A stretch of DNA of 64,000 nt from Candidatus Aenigmatarchaeota archaeon (GTDB lineage Archaea; Aenigmatarchaeota; Aenigmatarchaeia; Aenigmatarchaeales; JACQIB01). Positions 47,010 to 55,415 of this stretch are shown piece after piece. The translations under genes and the position numbers were made by a program. Every line of letters begins with the position of its first letter. Positions within the stretch are counted from its first letter, which is position 1. The notes beneath the pieces are model-generated. The model was not told the origin of the DNA and did not search any database. It was given only the letters and a program-made list of their open reading frames with translations. The stretch covers positions 129,178 through 193,177 of the forward strand of contig JACQIB010000001.1 in the NCBI GenBank assembly GCA_016198755.1, in the 5' to 3' direction.

Positions 47010-48011
47010 CTAGGCAACAGCTTCTGCCCCGCCGAACAGAATACTCTTTGCTACCCCAACTCTTTCAGACAGAACATCTAACATATCGCTTCCTCCCCAG
47101 TATGCACCCTCGGGTACAAAAACTCTTCCGTCAGCCATTGTAATAACAGAAGGCTTGTCTATATGCACAGTTCTCTCTTGTATTTCAGCCCTGTGCAGCA
47201 GCGCCCCAACAAGCATATCCACGCTCCTGTTCGCAATTTCCGGAGAAAAACTATTATCTATAACCGGCGGTCTGAAAATATCGTATATTGACATTATTCC
47301 CCGTTCTGAAGGGGCAGAACTTTCTGTTATTAATTCTTCCCATGAGCGTGCATCCCTCCCACTGACCCGTTCAAATCTCTCTTTCTCCTCGCAGTGCACA
47401 AAAACAATATCCCCTCCCAGCTTTTTAATTGTAGAGGCTTCAGCCACAGTTCTCACACCATCAAACACAGCACCCCCAACAACCCTCTCCAGCAATTTTT
47501 TAACAACAATATCCCCGCCATACTCAGCTCTCATTCTCTCCCCCATCATCTGCATATTATCCCTTGTTGGCTCCAGCCCCTCCCCTGCCAGTTCCTCTCT
47601 AATAACATCTGAGCAAACCAAGTGCTGCAGCCCAAACCTGTGGGCTATATACTTTGATATTGTCCCCTTTCCAGATCCTATAAGTCCAGCCACCCCAAGA
47701 TAAAAATCATCTCCAGCACCTCTTCTATTTACAACAGCCTGCCCATCGCAGCAGCCTATATTTGACAGCTTTGCTCTTACTGTGTAAACTGTTGGCTCCC
47801 CCACAGTCCTATAAAGATGAGCAAAATCCCATGTGTAGGCGTCGCAAGAAAATGTCCCCCGCCTTGTTATAATTGCAACTGCTTCTTTTGGAATATCCAG
47901 CTGCAGCAAGCCATATGTTGGCCCTATTTCATCAGAATTTCTGCTAAACCCCTCTACAACAGCATTAAAACCCAGTTCAACAGCCCCAGCCATAGAAAAG
48001 CTTGCGCACAA
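47010..48011 (-). CDS. P-loop kinase-like protein with extra N-terminal domain
   Basis: LGVAGLIGSGKGTISKYIAHRFGLQHLVCSDVIREELAGEG...VFDGVRTVAEASTIKKLGGDIVFVHCEEKERFERVSGR. Confidence 0.75.
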   Translation of the reverse strand: MCASFSMAGAVELGFNAVVEGFSRNSDEIGPTYGLLQLDIPKEAVAIITRRGTFSCDAYTWDFAHLYRTVGEPTVYTVRAKLSNIGCCDGQAVVNRRGAGDDFYLGVAGLIGSGKGTISKYIAHRFGLQHLVCSDVIREELAGEGLEPTRDNMQMMGERMRAEYGGDIVVKKLLERVVGGAVFDGVRTVAEASTIKKLGGDIVFVHCEEKERFERVSGRDARSWEELITESSAPSERGIMSIYDIFRPPVIDNSFSPEIANRSVDMLVGALLHRAEIQERTVHIDKPSVITMADGRVFVPEGAYWGGSDMLDVLSERVGVAKSILFGGAEAVA

Positions 48012-48034
48012 AACCTTTTAAACCCAGTATTTTC

Positions 48035-48724
48035 CTAGCTAATAGGATAAGCAAGCCCTGTGCGCGCAGAGTTTGTGTTTCTAAACTTCCTTAGGGATTC
48101 CGGCCCAAAATCATCTATAAACCTTCTAATGCAAATCCCTCCAACTTTCCTATTGCTGTATTCTACTCTTTCAGGAAGCGGATCATCTGCAAACTCCCCC
48201 AATTTCACAAGCTCAGGCACTATCCCATTTCCAAAATTAAACAGCCCAACTTCCCGTTCTGTACCCACATACCCTTTCCCCAGCATCTCTTCCATAACTG
48301 TTGCAGGCCATGTCATACTTTTGTCCCTGTCTGGAATAACTTTAATTTTTCCATCTTCCTCTGTTAACAGGCAAACACTTGACCAGTCATAGCTTGTCTT
48401 TTTCTGCTCCCCAATCCCGCGCAGAACAGCAGGCTCTGCAAAACCAGCACCAATCAAATGCATTCTTGACATTCCACACCCGTCCACCCCTTCCGGAGCT
48501 TCCCATGTCATTGTCTCAGAGCTTATTCCCCTTACATCCTCCCGCGTATGGTATATTGTTGTTGGAATTGAAGAGAGAATGGCAGCATAAATCCCATTTA
48601 GGAACTGGAAGCTTGTTGCAGCAGACAAATCAGCTCTACCAGCATAAGTCAGCCTTACAGGGTACGATCCAGTCCTGTCCCTTGCAGCCTCTACAAAGAA
48701 TGTGGTTTCTGACATGTTTACCAT
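48035..48724 (-). CDS. hypothetical protein
   Basis: 229 aa ORF, no family recognised. Confidence 0.55.
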   Translation of the reverse strand: MVNMSETTFFVEAARDRTGSYPVRLTYAGRADLSAATSFQFLNGIYAAILSSIPTTIYHTREDVRGISSETMTWEAPEGVDGCGMSRMHLIGAGFAEPAVLRGIGEQKKTSYDWSSVCLLTEEDGKIKVIPDRDKSMTWPATVMEEMLGKGYVGTEREVGLFNFGNGIVPELVKLGEFADDPLPERVEYSNRKVGGICIRRFIDDFGPESLRKFRNTNSARTGLAYPIS

Positions 48725-48739
48725 TCGAAAGAAATCTAT

Positions 48740-49606
48740 TTAAGCAGTAGCTTTGATGTGCCAGAATCCATTCCTTTCCTTAAGGTCATCTATACGAAGC
48801 CTAGCTTGTTCAACAACTTCTCTAATTCCTATTTGTTCCCATCCTACTTCTTTTCCCTCCCTGTTATAAACACGGCATACACCTTTCTGGAACATTATAT
48901 AATCTTCTGTTTTTTCTCCTCGGGGCCCATGTGTATTAGACATTGTGACCATACTCAGCTTGCCCCCAGGCTTAAGCACACGCTTAATTTCTTCCAAGGC
49001 ACTGATGCAAACATCTATCGGTCTCTTTCTCCCTCCAAAAACCTTTTCAGAGTGCGGAAGCATCATTAAAACTCCATAAAACCCAACACCATCCATAGAC
49101 CCCCTTTCAAATGGGAGGCTTGTTGCAGAACCCCATCTCACATCCCTATTAACAGTATCATTCCATTTCATGATCCTTGTCTGTTCATCCGGAACCCCTC
49201 TCCTGGCAAGTTCACCTTCAACATAGGAAAGGTTCACACCAGAAACCTGAAACCCCGCATTCTGCAAAGCCCACAAACTATAACCCTCACCGCAGCCAAC
49301 GTCCAATACTCTCTTCTCCCTCACTCCACCTAGAGTTTCCCTCCAGTAGTCAGGAGCTTTAACGCCATATCTATACGCTGTAGCAGGATCAAAAGCAGCT
49401 CCACCTGTTTTTCTAGAGAAAATCTCCCTCTCATATCTTAACTGCGCAGGGCTTAGCATTTTGAGGTGCACTGCATTTGGTGGTATATTATGATCTTTCA
49501 TAAAGTCCAGAATTGGGCTATTATCTTTTCCCATAATTAAATTTGGAAATAAAACCTTAAATAGGCTTCTGTCTCGTGCTAGTATAGTAAAGTTAAAAGC
49601 CCACAA
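48740..49606 (-). CDS. class I SAM-dependent methyltransferase
   Basis: KRVLDVGCGEGYSLWALQNAGFQVSGVNLSYVE...ALEEIKRVLKPGGKLSMVTM. Confidence 0.88.
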   Translation of the reverse strand: MWAFNFTILARDRSLFKVLFPNLIMGKDNSPILDFMKDHNIPPNAVHLKMLSPAQLRYEREIFSRKTGGAAFDPATAYRYGVKAPDYWRETLGGVREKRVLDVGCGEGYSLWALQNAGFQVSGVNLSYVEGELARRGVPDEQTRIMKWNDTVNRDVRWGSATSLPFERGSMDGVGFYGVLMMLPHSEKVFGGRKRPIDVCISALEEIKRVLKPGGKLSMVTMSNTHGPRGEKTEDYIMFQKGVCRVYNREGKEVGWEQIGIREVVEQARLRIDDLKERNGFWHIKATA

Positions 49607-49620
49607 ACCAAATAAATCCC

Positions 49621-50385
49621 ATGGTTTTCGAGCTTGTTAGATTTGCGGTTGTGCTTGCAGCAGTTGGATACTGCGGATACAAGGATTTGAAAACTTCAGA
49701 TGTGCCTGCAGAGCCAATAATTGTAGGAGCCATTTTAGGATTAGTTTTATTTTGGGCAGATGGATTTTCAAATATTCAGGCTGCTTTTACAAACCTGCTG
49801 ATTTTCTCTGGAATTGGCGCCTTATTTTATTTTACAGGCAGCTGGGGAGCAGGCGATTCAGCTGTTCTGGTTCTGTCAGGCTTCCTTTTCCCGAAAGATC
49901 CTTTGTTAACAATTTTCACTGTCTTTTCAGTTGGTTTAGCTTACTCAACTTTCTATATACTATTTTATTCCTGGAAAAACGGGAAACTTGGGAAAATAAA
50001 GAGTGCCTGTAAAGGCTTTCCTCTCCTCTCTTTACCAATAGCTCCTGCAGCAGCTTTAACAGTTTTCTTTTTGTCTCCAGCACCCCTATCTCTTTCAGCA
50101 ATCCTTTCATTAGCAGTCCTTTTCGTTCTTTTAATGCCTATATTATATGTAGTTTTCAAGGAAAGTGAAACCCTGTTTAGAAAAAGAATACCAACAAAAC
50201 AGCTGAAAGAGGGTGATATGCTTGCAGAGCCTGTTGCAGGAGTTGGTTCAAAGCTTGTGCGTGGTTTGACCAAAATAGAAATAGGCAGAATTAAAAAAAT
50301 TAAAAAGTTTATTTTAATTAAAGACGGAGTAAGGTATACTCCGGTTTTTTTCATTTCACTTTTGGTTCTGTTACTTTTAGCCTGA
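49621..50385 (+). CDS. A24-family prepilin/preflagellin peptidase
   Basis: YCGYKDLKTSDVP and GSWGAGDSAVLVLSGFLFP (GxGD) with TM helices. Confidence 0.85.
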   Translation: MVFELVRFAVVLAAVGYCGYKDLKTSDVPAEPIIVGAILGLVLFWADGFSNIQAAFTNLLIFSGIGALFYFTGSWGAGDSAVLVLSGFLFPKDPLLTIFTVFSVGLAYSTFYILFYSWKNGKLGKIKSACKGFPLLSLPIAPAAALTVFFLSPAPLSLSAILSLAVLFVLLMPILYVVFKESETLFRKRIPTKQLKEGDMLAEPVAGVGSKLVRGLTKIEIGRIKKIKKFILIKDGVRYTPVFFISLLVLLLLA

Positions 50386-51681
50386 ACTCCACCTAAACCA
50401 GTCTGCTGTTTCAGAGGTTGTTGTAAGATTGAGGGTTGCAATGTTGTTTGTTTCATTAAGTTCAGAAACTTCTTCCAGATCATCCAGCTTAACAGCAAGT
50501 AGAGGCGCTGTGCTGTTCAATGGGCCATTTGAAACAGTAGAATTCAGGAAAAGGAAGGAAAATACATAAGACTGGTTTACAGTCAATCCTGCATGGTTCA
50601 ATTTTGTTGTGTTGAATATTGTTCCGGATGAGTTTGAGAGAGTAAGATTTACAAGGAAGCCAGTGCTGGCTGCAGTTCCTGTGTTGTTAACAGTTAAGTA
50701 AATCCTGTAGTAATTCTCAGTGTAATTATAACGAACAGAAGCATTTCCAACCACAAAGTCAGGCTTTGGGGCTTGAGTAGTGGTAGTTGTGCTGGTAGTG
50801 GAAGTTGTTGTTGTGTTTGCAGTTGTTGTAGTTGTGTTCAGTGTTGTAGTTGTTGTATTTGCAGTGGTTGTTGTTGGAACTGTTGTTGTAGTTGAAGTTG
50901 TTGTTGTAGAGCTGGTTGTAGTAGTGGTTGTTGTAACAGCTCCGGAGAAAATATCCAGCCAGCCTATGTATCTAGTGAAGTTCCCTCCTGAGCAGAGTGT
51001 AAGCTCAACACTTCCAGTTGAGTTTGGAACATCAAATCCACCTTTACACTTCCCTTCAGATATAGTGCACTCACCTAAAACAGAGCCTGTGCAGGCAAAG
51101 CGGGAGCTCTCATTCTCCCCGGCAATTTTAAGGGAAAGTTTTGTTCCAGAGCAGCTGTTGCATAAAAGATCTCCGGTAAATTCAACCCTCTCCCCAAAAG
51201 AAACATTGCCCTTTGAAAAGCCTAAAATATGGTTTATACCCCCAGTATAGCCAACATATTTCCCTGGGAATGTGCATGTGCTGTTAGCTGGAGGAATCAT
51301 GCACAAATAGTCTGGCCTGTACTGCTGCGGGCTAAGTATATCCTGCTGCAGCCCTAAAGCAACAAAACAGAGGGGCTGGTTAGTAAATGAATCCATCCAG
51401 ACAGTGAGAGAGCTCTTGTTTTCCGGTGTGGAAGCTATAACTCTCCAATAAGGTTTTATTTCCATCTGCTCTCCGCAGCTCTGCCTTATGTTTCCTATAT
51501 TGTTTGAAATAGTGTTATTGTCCAGAAAAACAGCTGTTACTGTTGAGTTTGGGAAACTGGAAAGGAAGTTTTTGAAAATCTCAGTTCCCTTTGCAACAGA
51601 AGCAGGATCAGACTGCCCTGTGCACCCAGCAGCAAGTACAACAACAAGAGCAAAAACAATTATTCCTTTCAATTTTGTCAC
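50377..51681 (-). CDS. lipoprotein with Thr-rich linker and CARDB-like domain
   Basis: MTKLKGIIVFALVVVLAAGCTGQ lipobox; ~55 aa T/S/N-rich linker; PDFVVGNASVRYNYTENYYRIYLTVNNTGTAAS. Confidence 0.8.
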   Translation of the reverse strand: MTKLKGIIVFALVVVLAAGCTGQSDPASVAKGTEIFKNFLSSFPNSTVTAVFLDNNTISNNIGNIRQSCGEQMEIKPYWRVIASTPENKSSLTVWMDSFTNQPLCFVALGLQQDILSPQQYRPDYLCMIPPANSTCTFPGKYVGYTGGINHILGFSKGNVSFGERVEFTGDLLCNSCSGTKLSLKIAGENESSRFACTGSVLGECTISEGKCKGGFDVPNSTGSVELTLCSGGNFTRYIGWLDIFSGAVTTTTTTTSSTTTTSTTTTVPTTTTANTTTTTLNTTTTTANTTTTSTTSTTTTTQAPKPDFVVGNASVRYNYTENYYRIYLTVNNTGTAASTGFLVNLTLSNSSGTIFNTTKLNHAGLTVNQSYVFSFLFLNSTVSNGPLNSTAPLLAVKLDDLEEVSELNETNNIATLNLTTTSETADWFRWSSG

Positions 51682-52488
51682 TTCTTCTCTTTCTTTTTCC
51701 TAATCTCCTGTTTTACTGTCTCCAGTCTTTCCCTCCAGCCAGCTTCAGCAGCATGCTTTTCCCTTACCTTTTTCAATCTATGTAACTTGCCCTGTATCTC
51801 CCTCAACTGCTGCAGCAAAGTTCCATGCAAAGTATCAGTAAAGCTCATTGTCCCGTTCTCATAGATCGTGTTTCCAACAACTATAGTGGCCCACTTGCTC
51901 ATTTCTTCAGCCCTTTCTTTCGTGTTTACACCGCCCCCATAAAACAAATGAGCTTTTTTCAAGTTCTCTTTAACAGCCTGTACAATAGCAGGATCCCCAT
52001 AGGTGCCAGAATACTCTATATACACACTAGGCATGTTAAAGAAACGTTCAGCTAATACAGCTGTTGCAACCACATCCTCCTTCGGTATTGGCTTAGCTTT
52101 GGAAATTTTGGCAGCAGCACATTTAGGATTTAAAATAATCAGGGCTTCCGGAACAACAATATCCCAGTTTATCTCTTTCGAGTCCCTTTTTATCCAGTCT
52201 ACATGTATCCCGTTGATAAACTTTGAAACATCAGTGTTAAAAACAGACTGCACAAAAATCCAGTCCACACCCTTATAGATAAGGCAGTTTGGATTTGAAG
52301 GCTTCAGAACCACAGGCACATCATAGTTTTTAAGCATCCTTAGAACTTCCAGAACATTGTTCCTGTTCATGTTCTGGGATCCAGCTACAATAATGGCATC
52401 AGTATCAGTTTCCATTATCTGGTCCAGAACCTTTTCCGATATTTTCCTGTCAGGATCCAGCTGTGTAACATGCTTCCATTTTCTCCAT
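51678..52488 (-). CDS. geranylgeranylglyceryl phosphate synthase (apparent frameshift near N-terminus)
   Basis: SQNMNRNNVLEVLRMLKNYDVPVVLKPSNPNCL...VYIEYSGTYGDPAIVQAVKENLKKAHLFYGGGVNTKERAEEMSKWATIVVGNTIYE; conserved KHVTQLDPDRK lies upstream of the listed ATG. Confidence 0.85.
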
Positions 52489-52516
52489 TCTTCGCTGATT
52501 CAAACCCCCTCTGAGC

Positions 52517-53566
52517 TTAAGCTATAACCCCTGTTTTTCTTGCCAACTCTTCCGCGGTTTGAGCATTTAAGGCTTTCTGCTCGAGTATAGTATATCTATC
52601 CTTTCTTATATTGCCTGCCAGAACCAGCGCTCTTACTATATCCCTTTCCCCAACCCCCAGCTCAGAAGCAGTTATAGGGCAGCCAATTTCCCTTATTGTT
52701 GCCCGTATCCTCTGCCATGGTAACCCATGTAAATAGCTCATCATTATACACCCTATAGCAACCTGTTCCCCATGAAACCTTCTCCCTTCAGGCAGAATAG
52801 AGTCTAAAGCATGGGAAAACATATGCTCAGACCCTGAAGCAGGCCTGCTGTTCCCTGTTATGCACATTGCTATACTCGAGCTTATCAATGACTCAACCAA
52901 ATTTCTTAATCCTCTCTCTTCCCTATTCCTTATCATTTCAGCAGAGTCTACAACCATGTTTGCGCTTAACAAAGTTAAAGCAGAAGCATAGTCTGAAAAT
53001 GTCTCTCCTGTTACTTTAGAAGAGAGCTTCCAGTCCTCTATAGCCGTTAACTTCCCAATCATATCCCCTGCTCCAGCAGCTATTAACCTCTGCGGAGCTT
53101 TAGCCATTATTGTTGTATCAGCTACAATAGCTTCCGGTACATGAGCAAGAAAAGAGTAGTTTGTATGGTTTTCGCTCAATGTAGCCCTTGGACTGGCAAT
53201 CCCATCATGGGAAGGGGCTGTTGGAACTGAAATAAACGGAATCCCTGCACGGAAGCTCGCATATTTTGCAATATCTATAACCCTGCCTCCCCCAACAGCA
53301 ACCACAAACCTATACTCTCTAGCTCTTTCAATCAGCTTTCCAAGTTCATGCTTCTCTATACTTTCCACAACCTCTGTTTCCACAGGATATCCAGCTCCTG
53401 AAAGAACTTCAGAAACCCTTTTCCCTCCAATTCCCATTGTTTTAGGCCCAGAAACCAGCAGACAGGCTCCCGATAGCAAAAGGTCTTTGCAAACATCCCC
53501 AACCTTCTCTGTAACCCCCTCCCCTATCAGAATCTCAGCAGGCATCTGTATCTTATGGATACCCAT
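52517..53566 (-). CDS. egsA: sn-glycerol-1-phosphate dehydrogenase
   Basis: VAVGGGRVIDIAKYASFRAGIPFISVPTAPSHDGIASPRATLS...GSEHMFSHALD. Confidence 0.94.
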   Translation of the reverse strand: MGIHKIQMPAEILIGEGVTEKVGDVCKDLLLSGACLLVSGPKTMGIGGKRVSEVLSGAGYPVETEVVESIEKHELGKLIERAREYRFVVAVGGGRVIDIAKYASFRAGIPFISVPTAPSHDGIASPRATLSENHTNYSFLAHVPEAIVADTTIMAKAPQRLIAAGAGDMIGKLTAIEDWKLSSKVTGETFSDYASALTLLSANMVVDSAEMIRNREERGLRNLVESLISSSIAMCITGNSRPASGSEHMFSHALDSILPEGRRFHGEQVAIGCIMMSYLHGLPWQRIRATIREIGCPITASELGVGERDIVRALVLAGNIRKDRYTILEQKALNAQTAEELARKTGVIA

Positions 53567-53573
53567 AACAGCT

Positions 53574-54734
53574 CTATTCTCCTTTAAGGCTTTTATACCT
53601 TTTCAGCCAGTCTAAAAATCCAGTTTTCTCCCCTTCTTTAGCAAGCTTTTCCAGCTCTTCTCTCCCTATCCACTGCAGAACCTCTCCCTTTTCCAGTTCT
53701 GTTGTTAAAACAGTAAGCCCAGTTTCCTTTAACCTTTCCCCTATCTCCTGCGAACAAAAAACAGCAGCAGGCTCTTTTTCAACCAAAAACTTCACTGCTC
53801 CAGTCCCCCTCTCCTTTATTATAGCAACAGCCTTTCCTTTCAGTGTTCCAAACTCCCTCTCAGCCCTTTCAATACTCTCCCTGCTCAAATCAAACACCGG
53901 ATAAACAGGTATTCTCCCTTCCAGCACAATTCCAGCAGCCTCCTTTGCTGCAACCTCCCTTTTCTCAGAATCTCTTCTCAGCCCTCTCTCTTTCTGCAGT
54001 TCCCACTGCAGCTGTTTTATCATTCCCTCCCTCACAGCTATCTCCCGTTCTTTTAACACAGCCCTTCTTGCTGTTTCATTCCTCTTCCTCTGTTCCTCCT
54101 GCTCCCTTTCTAAATTCTTTTCCAGCCCCTTTATTTTTCCCTCTATTTTTTCAATATACTGCTTTTGTAATTTTACTCTGTTTTCCAGTTCTTTTCTCAG
54201 TTTTTCCTCTGCACTCTTTATTCTCGGCTTTTCTATCTCCCTTTCTATTTCCTTTTCCTCCATAGGTTTTTCTATCCTTTCCAGAGCCTCAGCAATATTT
54301 TTAGCTTTTCCCCCAATCAAAAGTTCCCTAACTTCCCCAGCTTTCTCCCCCACAGAATCCTTTATTTTCGCAAACCCCCGTGCATGTGCTCTGTAAGCAA
54401 TCAAAGCAGCAGCCAGCGCATCCCTCTCATGCTGGTTTTTCAGCTCCTCCCCTTTAGCAATCTCAATCTTCTTTTCAACCTCAATATCCCTCTCAGGCAA
54501 AAATAATTCACAGTTAAAGCTTGCAGCAATTTTTCTCAGCGCCTCTCCAGCCCTTTCTCTATCCCCAGCAACCAAAAAAGGCTTCCCAAACTCTATTGCC
54601 CGCTCAATAACCCAGTTTATTCCCACAGTTTTCGCACTTTCTACAGCAAGAATATTCCCCTCTAAATCCAGAACAGCAAATGCAGTTGTTAATCCCGGAT
54701 CCACACCCAGAATAATTTCCTTTCCCATGCGCAA
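53574..54734 (-). CDS. DUF460-like RNase H-fold protein with coiled coil
   Basis: ILGVDPGLTTAFAVLDLEGNILAVESAKTVG...HERDALAAALIAYRAHARGFAKI. Confidence 0.85.
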   Translation of the reverse strand: MRMGKEIILGVDPGLTTAFAVLDLEGNILAVESAKTVGINWVIERAIEFGKPFLVAGDRERAGEALRKIAASFNCELFLPERDIEVEKKIEIAKGEELKNQHERDALAAALIAYRAHARGFAKIKDSVGEKAGEVRELLIGGKAKNIAEALERIEKPMEEKEIEREIEKPRIKSAEEKLRKELENRVKLQKQYIEKIEGKIKGLEKNLEREQEEQRKRNETARRAVLKEREIAVREGMIKQLQWELQKERGLRRDSEKREVAAKEAAGIVLEGRIPVYPVFDLSRESIERAEREFGTLKGKAVAIIKERGTGAVKFLVEKEPAAVFCSQEIGERLKETGLTVLTTELEKGEVLQWIGREELEKLAKEGEKTGFLDWLKRYKSLKGE

Positions 54735-54761
54735 TTATTGTGTCCAGAAACTTAAATAAGC

Positions 54762-55082
54762 TCATCGCCTAGCAATTGGGTGCTGGCTGCGGACATGCCT
54801 AAGCATTTCCCCAACATTCTTAAATGGCCCATGAGGCTTCTCATTTCCCCTATCCAAAAGCTCCTTCACAACCTCTGGCCTGAGTCTCTCAGGCTTTCCT
54901 GTTACAGGACAGGTATATTCTATGGCTGCCGTTTCCAGTACCCTTTGATCATATTCCCTTCCCCGATTCCCATAACCTTCTGCCATAGATAAAATCTCTC
55001 TTTGCCCTATATAAATAAAATCTTTTTTATCCGCTAATCGTCGGTTTTTTCCAAACAAAATCGATGCCTTTACATCTCTCAA
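54762..55082 (-). CDS. hypothetical protein
   Basis: ORF; start possibly at Met32 (MAEGYGNRG...). Confidence 0.45.
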   Translation of the reverse strand: MRDVKASILFGKNRRLADKKDFIYIGQREILSMAEGYGNRGREYDQRVLETAAIEYTCPVTGKPERLRPEVVKELLDRGNEKPHGPFKNVGEMLRHVRSQHPIARR

Positions 55083-55123
55083 AAACCTATAATCTATCAG
55101 TGGAAGAATATTCTGTTCTCTAT

Positions 55124-55375
55124 ATGCCTAAAGCAGAAAACGCTATAGATAAACACACAAGGAAGAACATCCACCAGAGAAGAATAATAGATAAAAAGCT
55201 TGATAAAATAAAGCTTAACCCATATTCTTATGGGGAACCCCTCAGAGGGGATTTGAAAGGAAAATACAGCGTACATATAGATACCCACTTTATTCTTATT
55301 TACAGCGTGGACGAGAAAGTGCACAGCATTATAATAGAAGGATACGGGAAGCACGACAAAGAATATAATATCTAA
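55124..55375 (+). CDS. RelE/ParE-superfamily toxin-like protein (no adjacent antitoxin seen)
   Basis: MPKAENAIDKHTRKNIHQRRIIDKKLDKIKLNPYSYGEPLRGDLKGKYSVHIDTHFILIYSVDEKVHSIIIEGYGKHDKEY. Confidence 0.75.
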   Translation: MPKAENAIDKHTRKNIHQRRIIDKKLDKIKLNPYSYGEPLRGDLKGKYSVHIDTHFILIYSVDEKVHSIIIEGYGKHDKEYNI

Positions 55376-55415
55376 GTCCGAAATTTTATTTGCTTTAGAA
55401 ACTTAAAAATCACAA

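Noticed and set aside
50780-51250. 156-aa Val-rich plus-strand ORF (MVVVLVVEVVVVFAVVVVVF...)
   Set aside because: Antisense artefact of the Thr-codon repeat in the lipoprotein gene.
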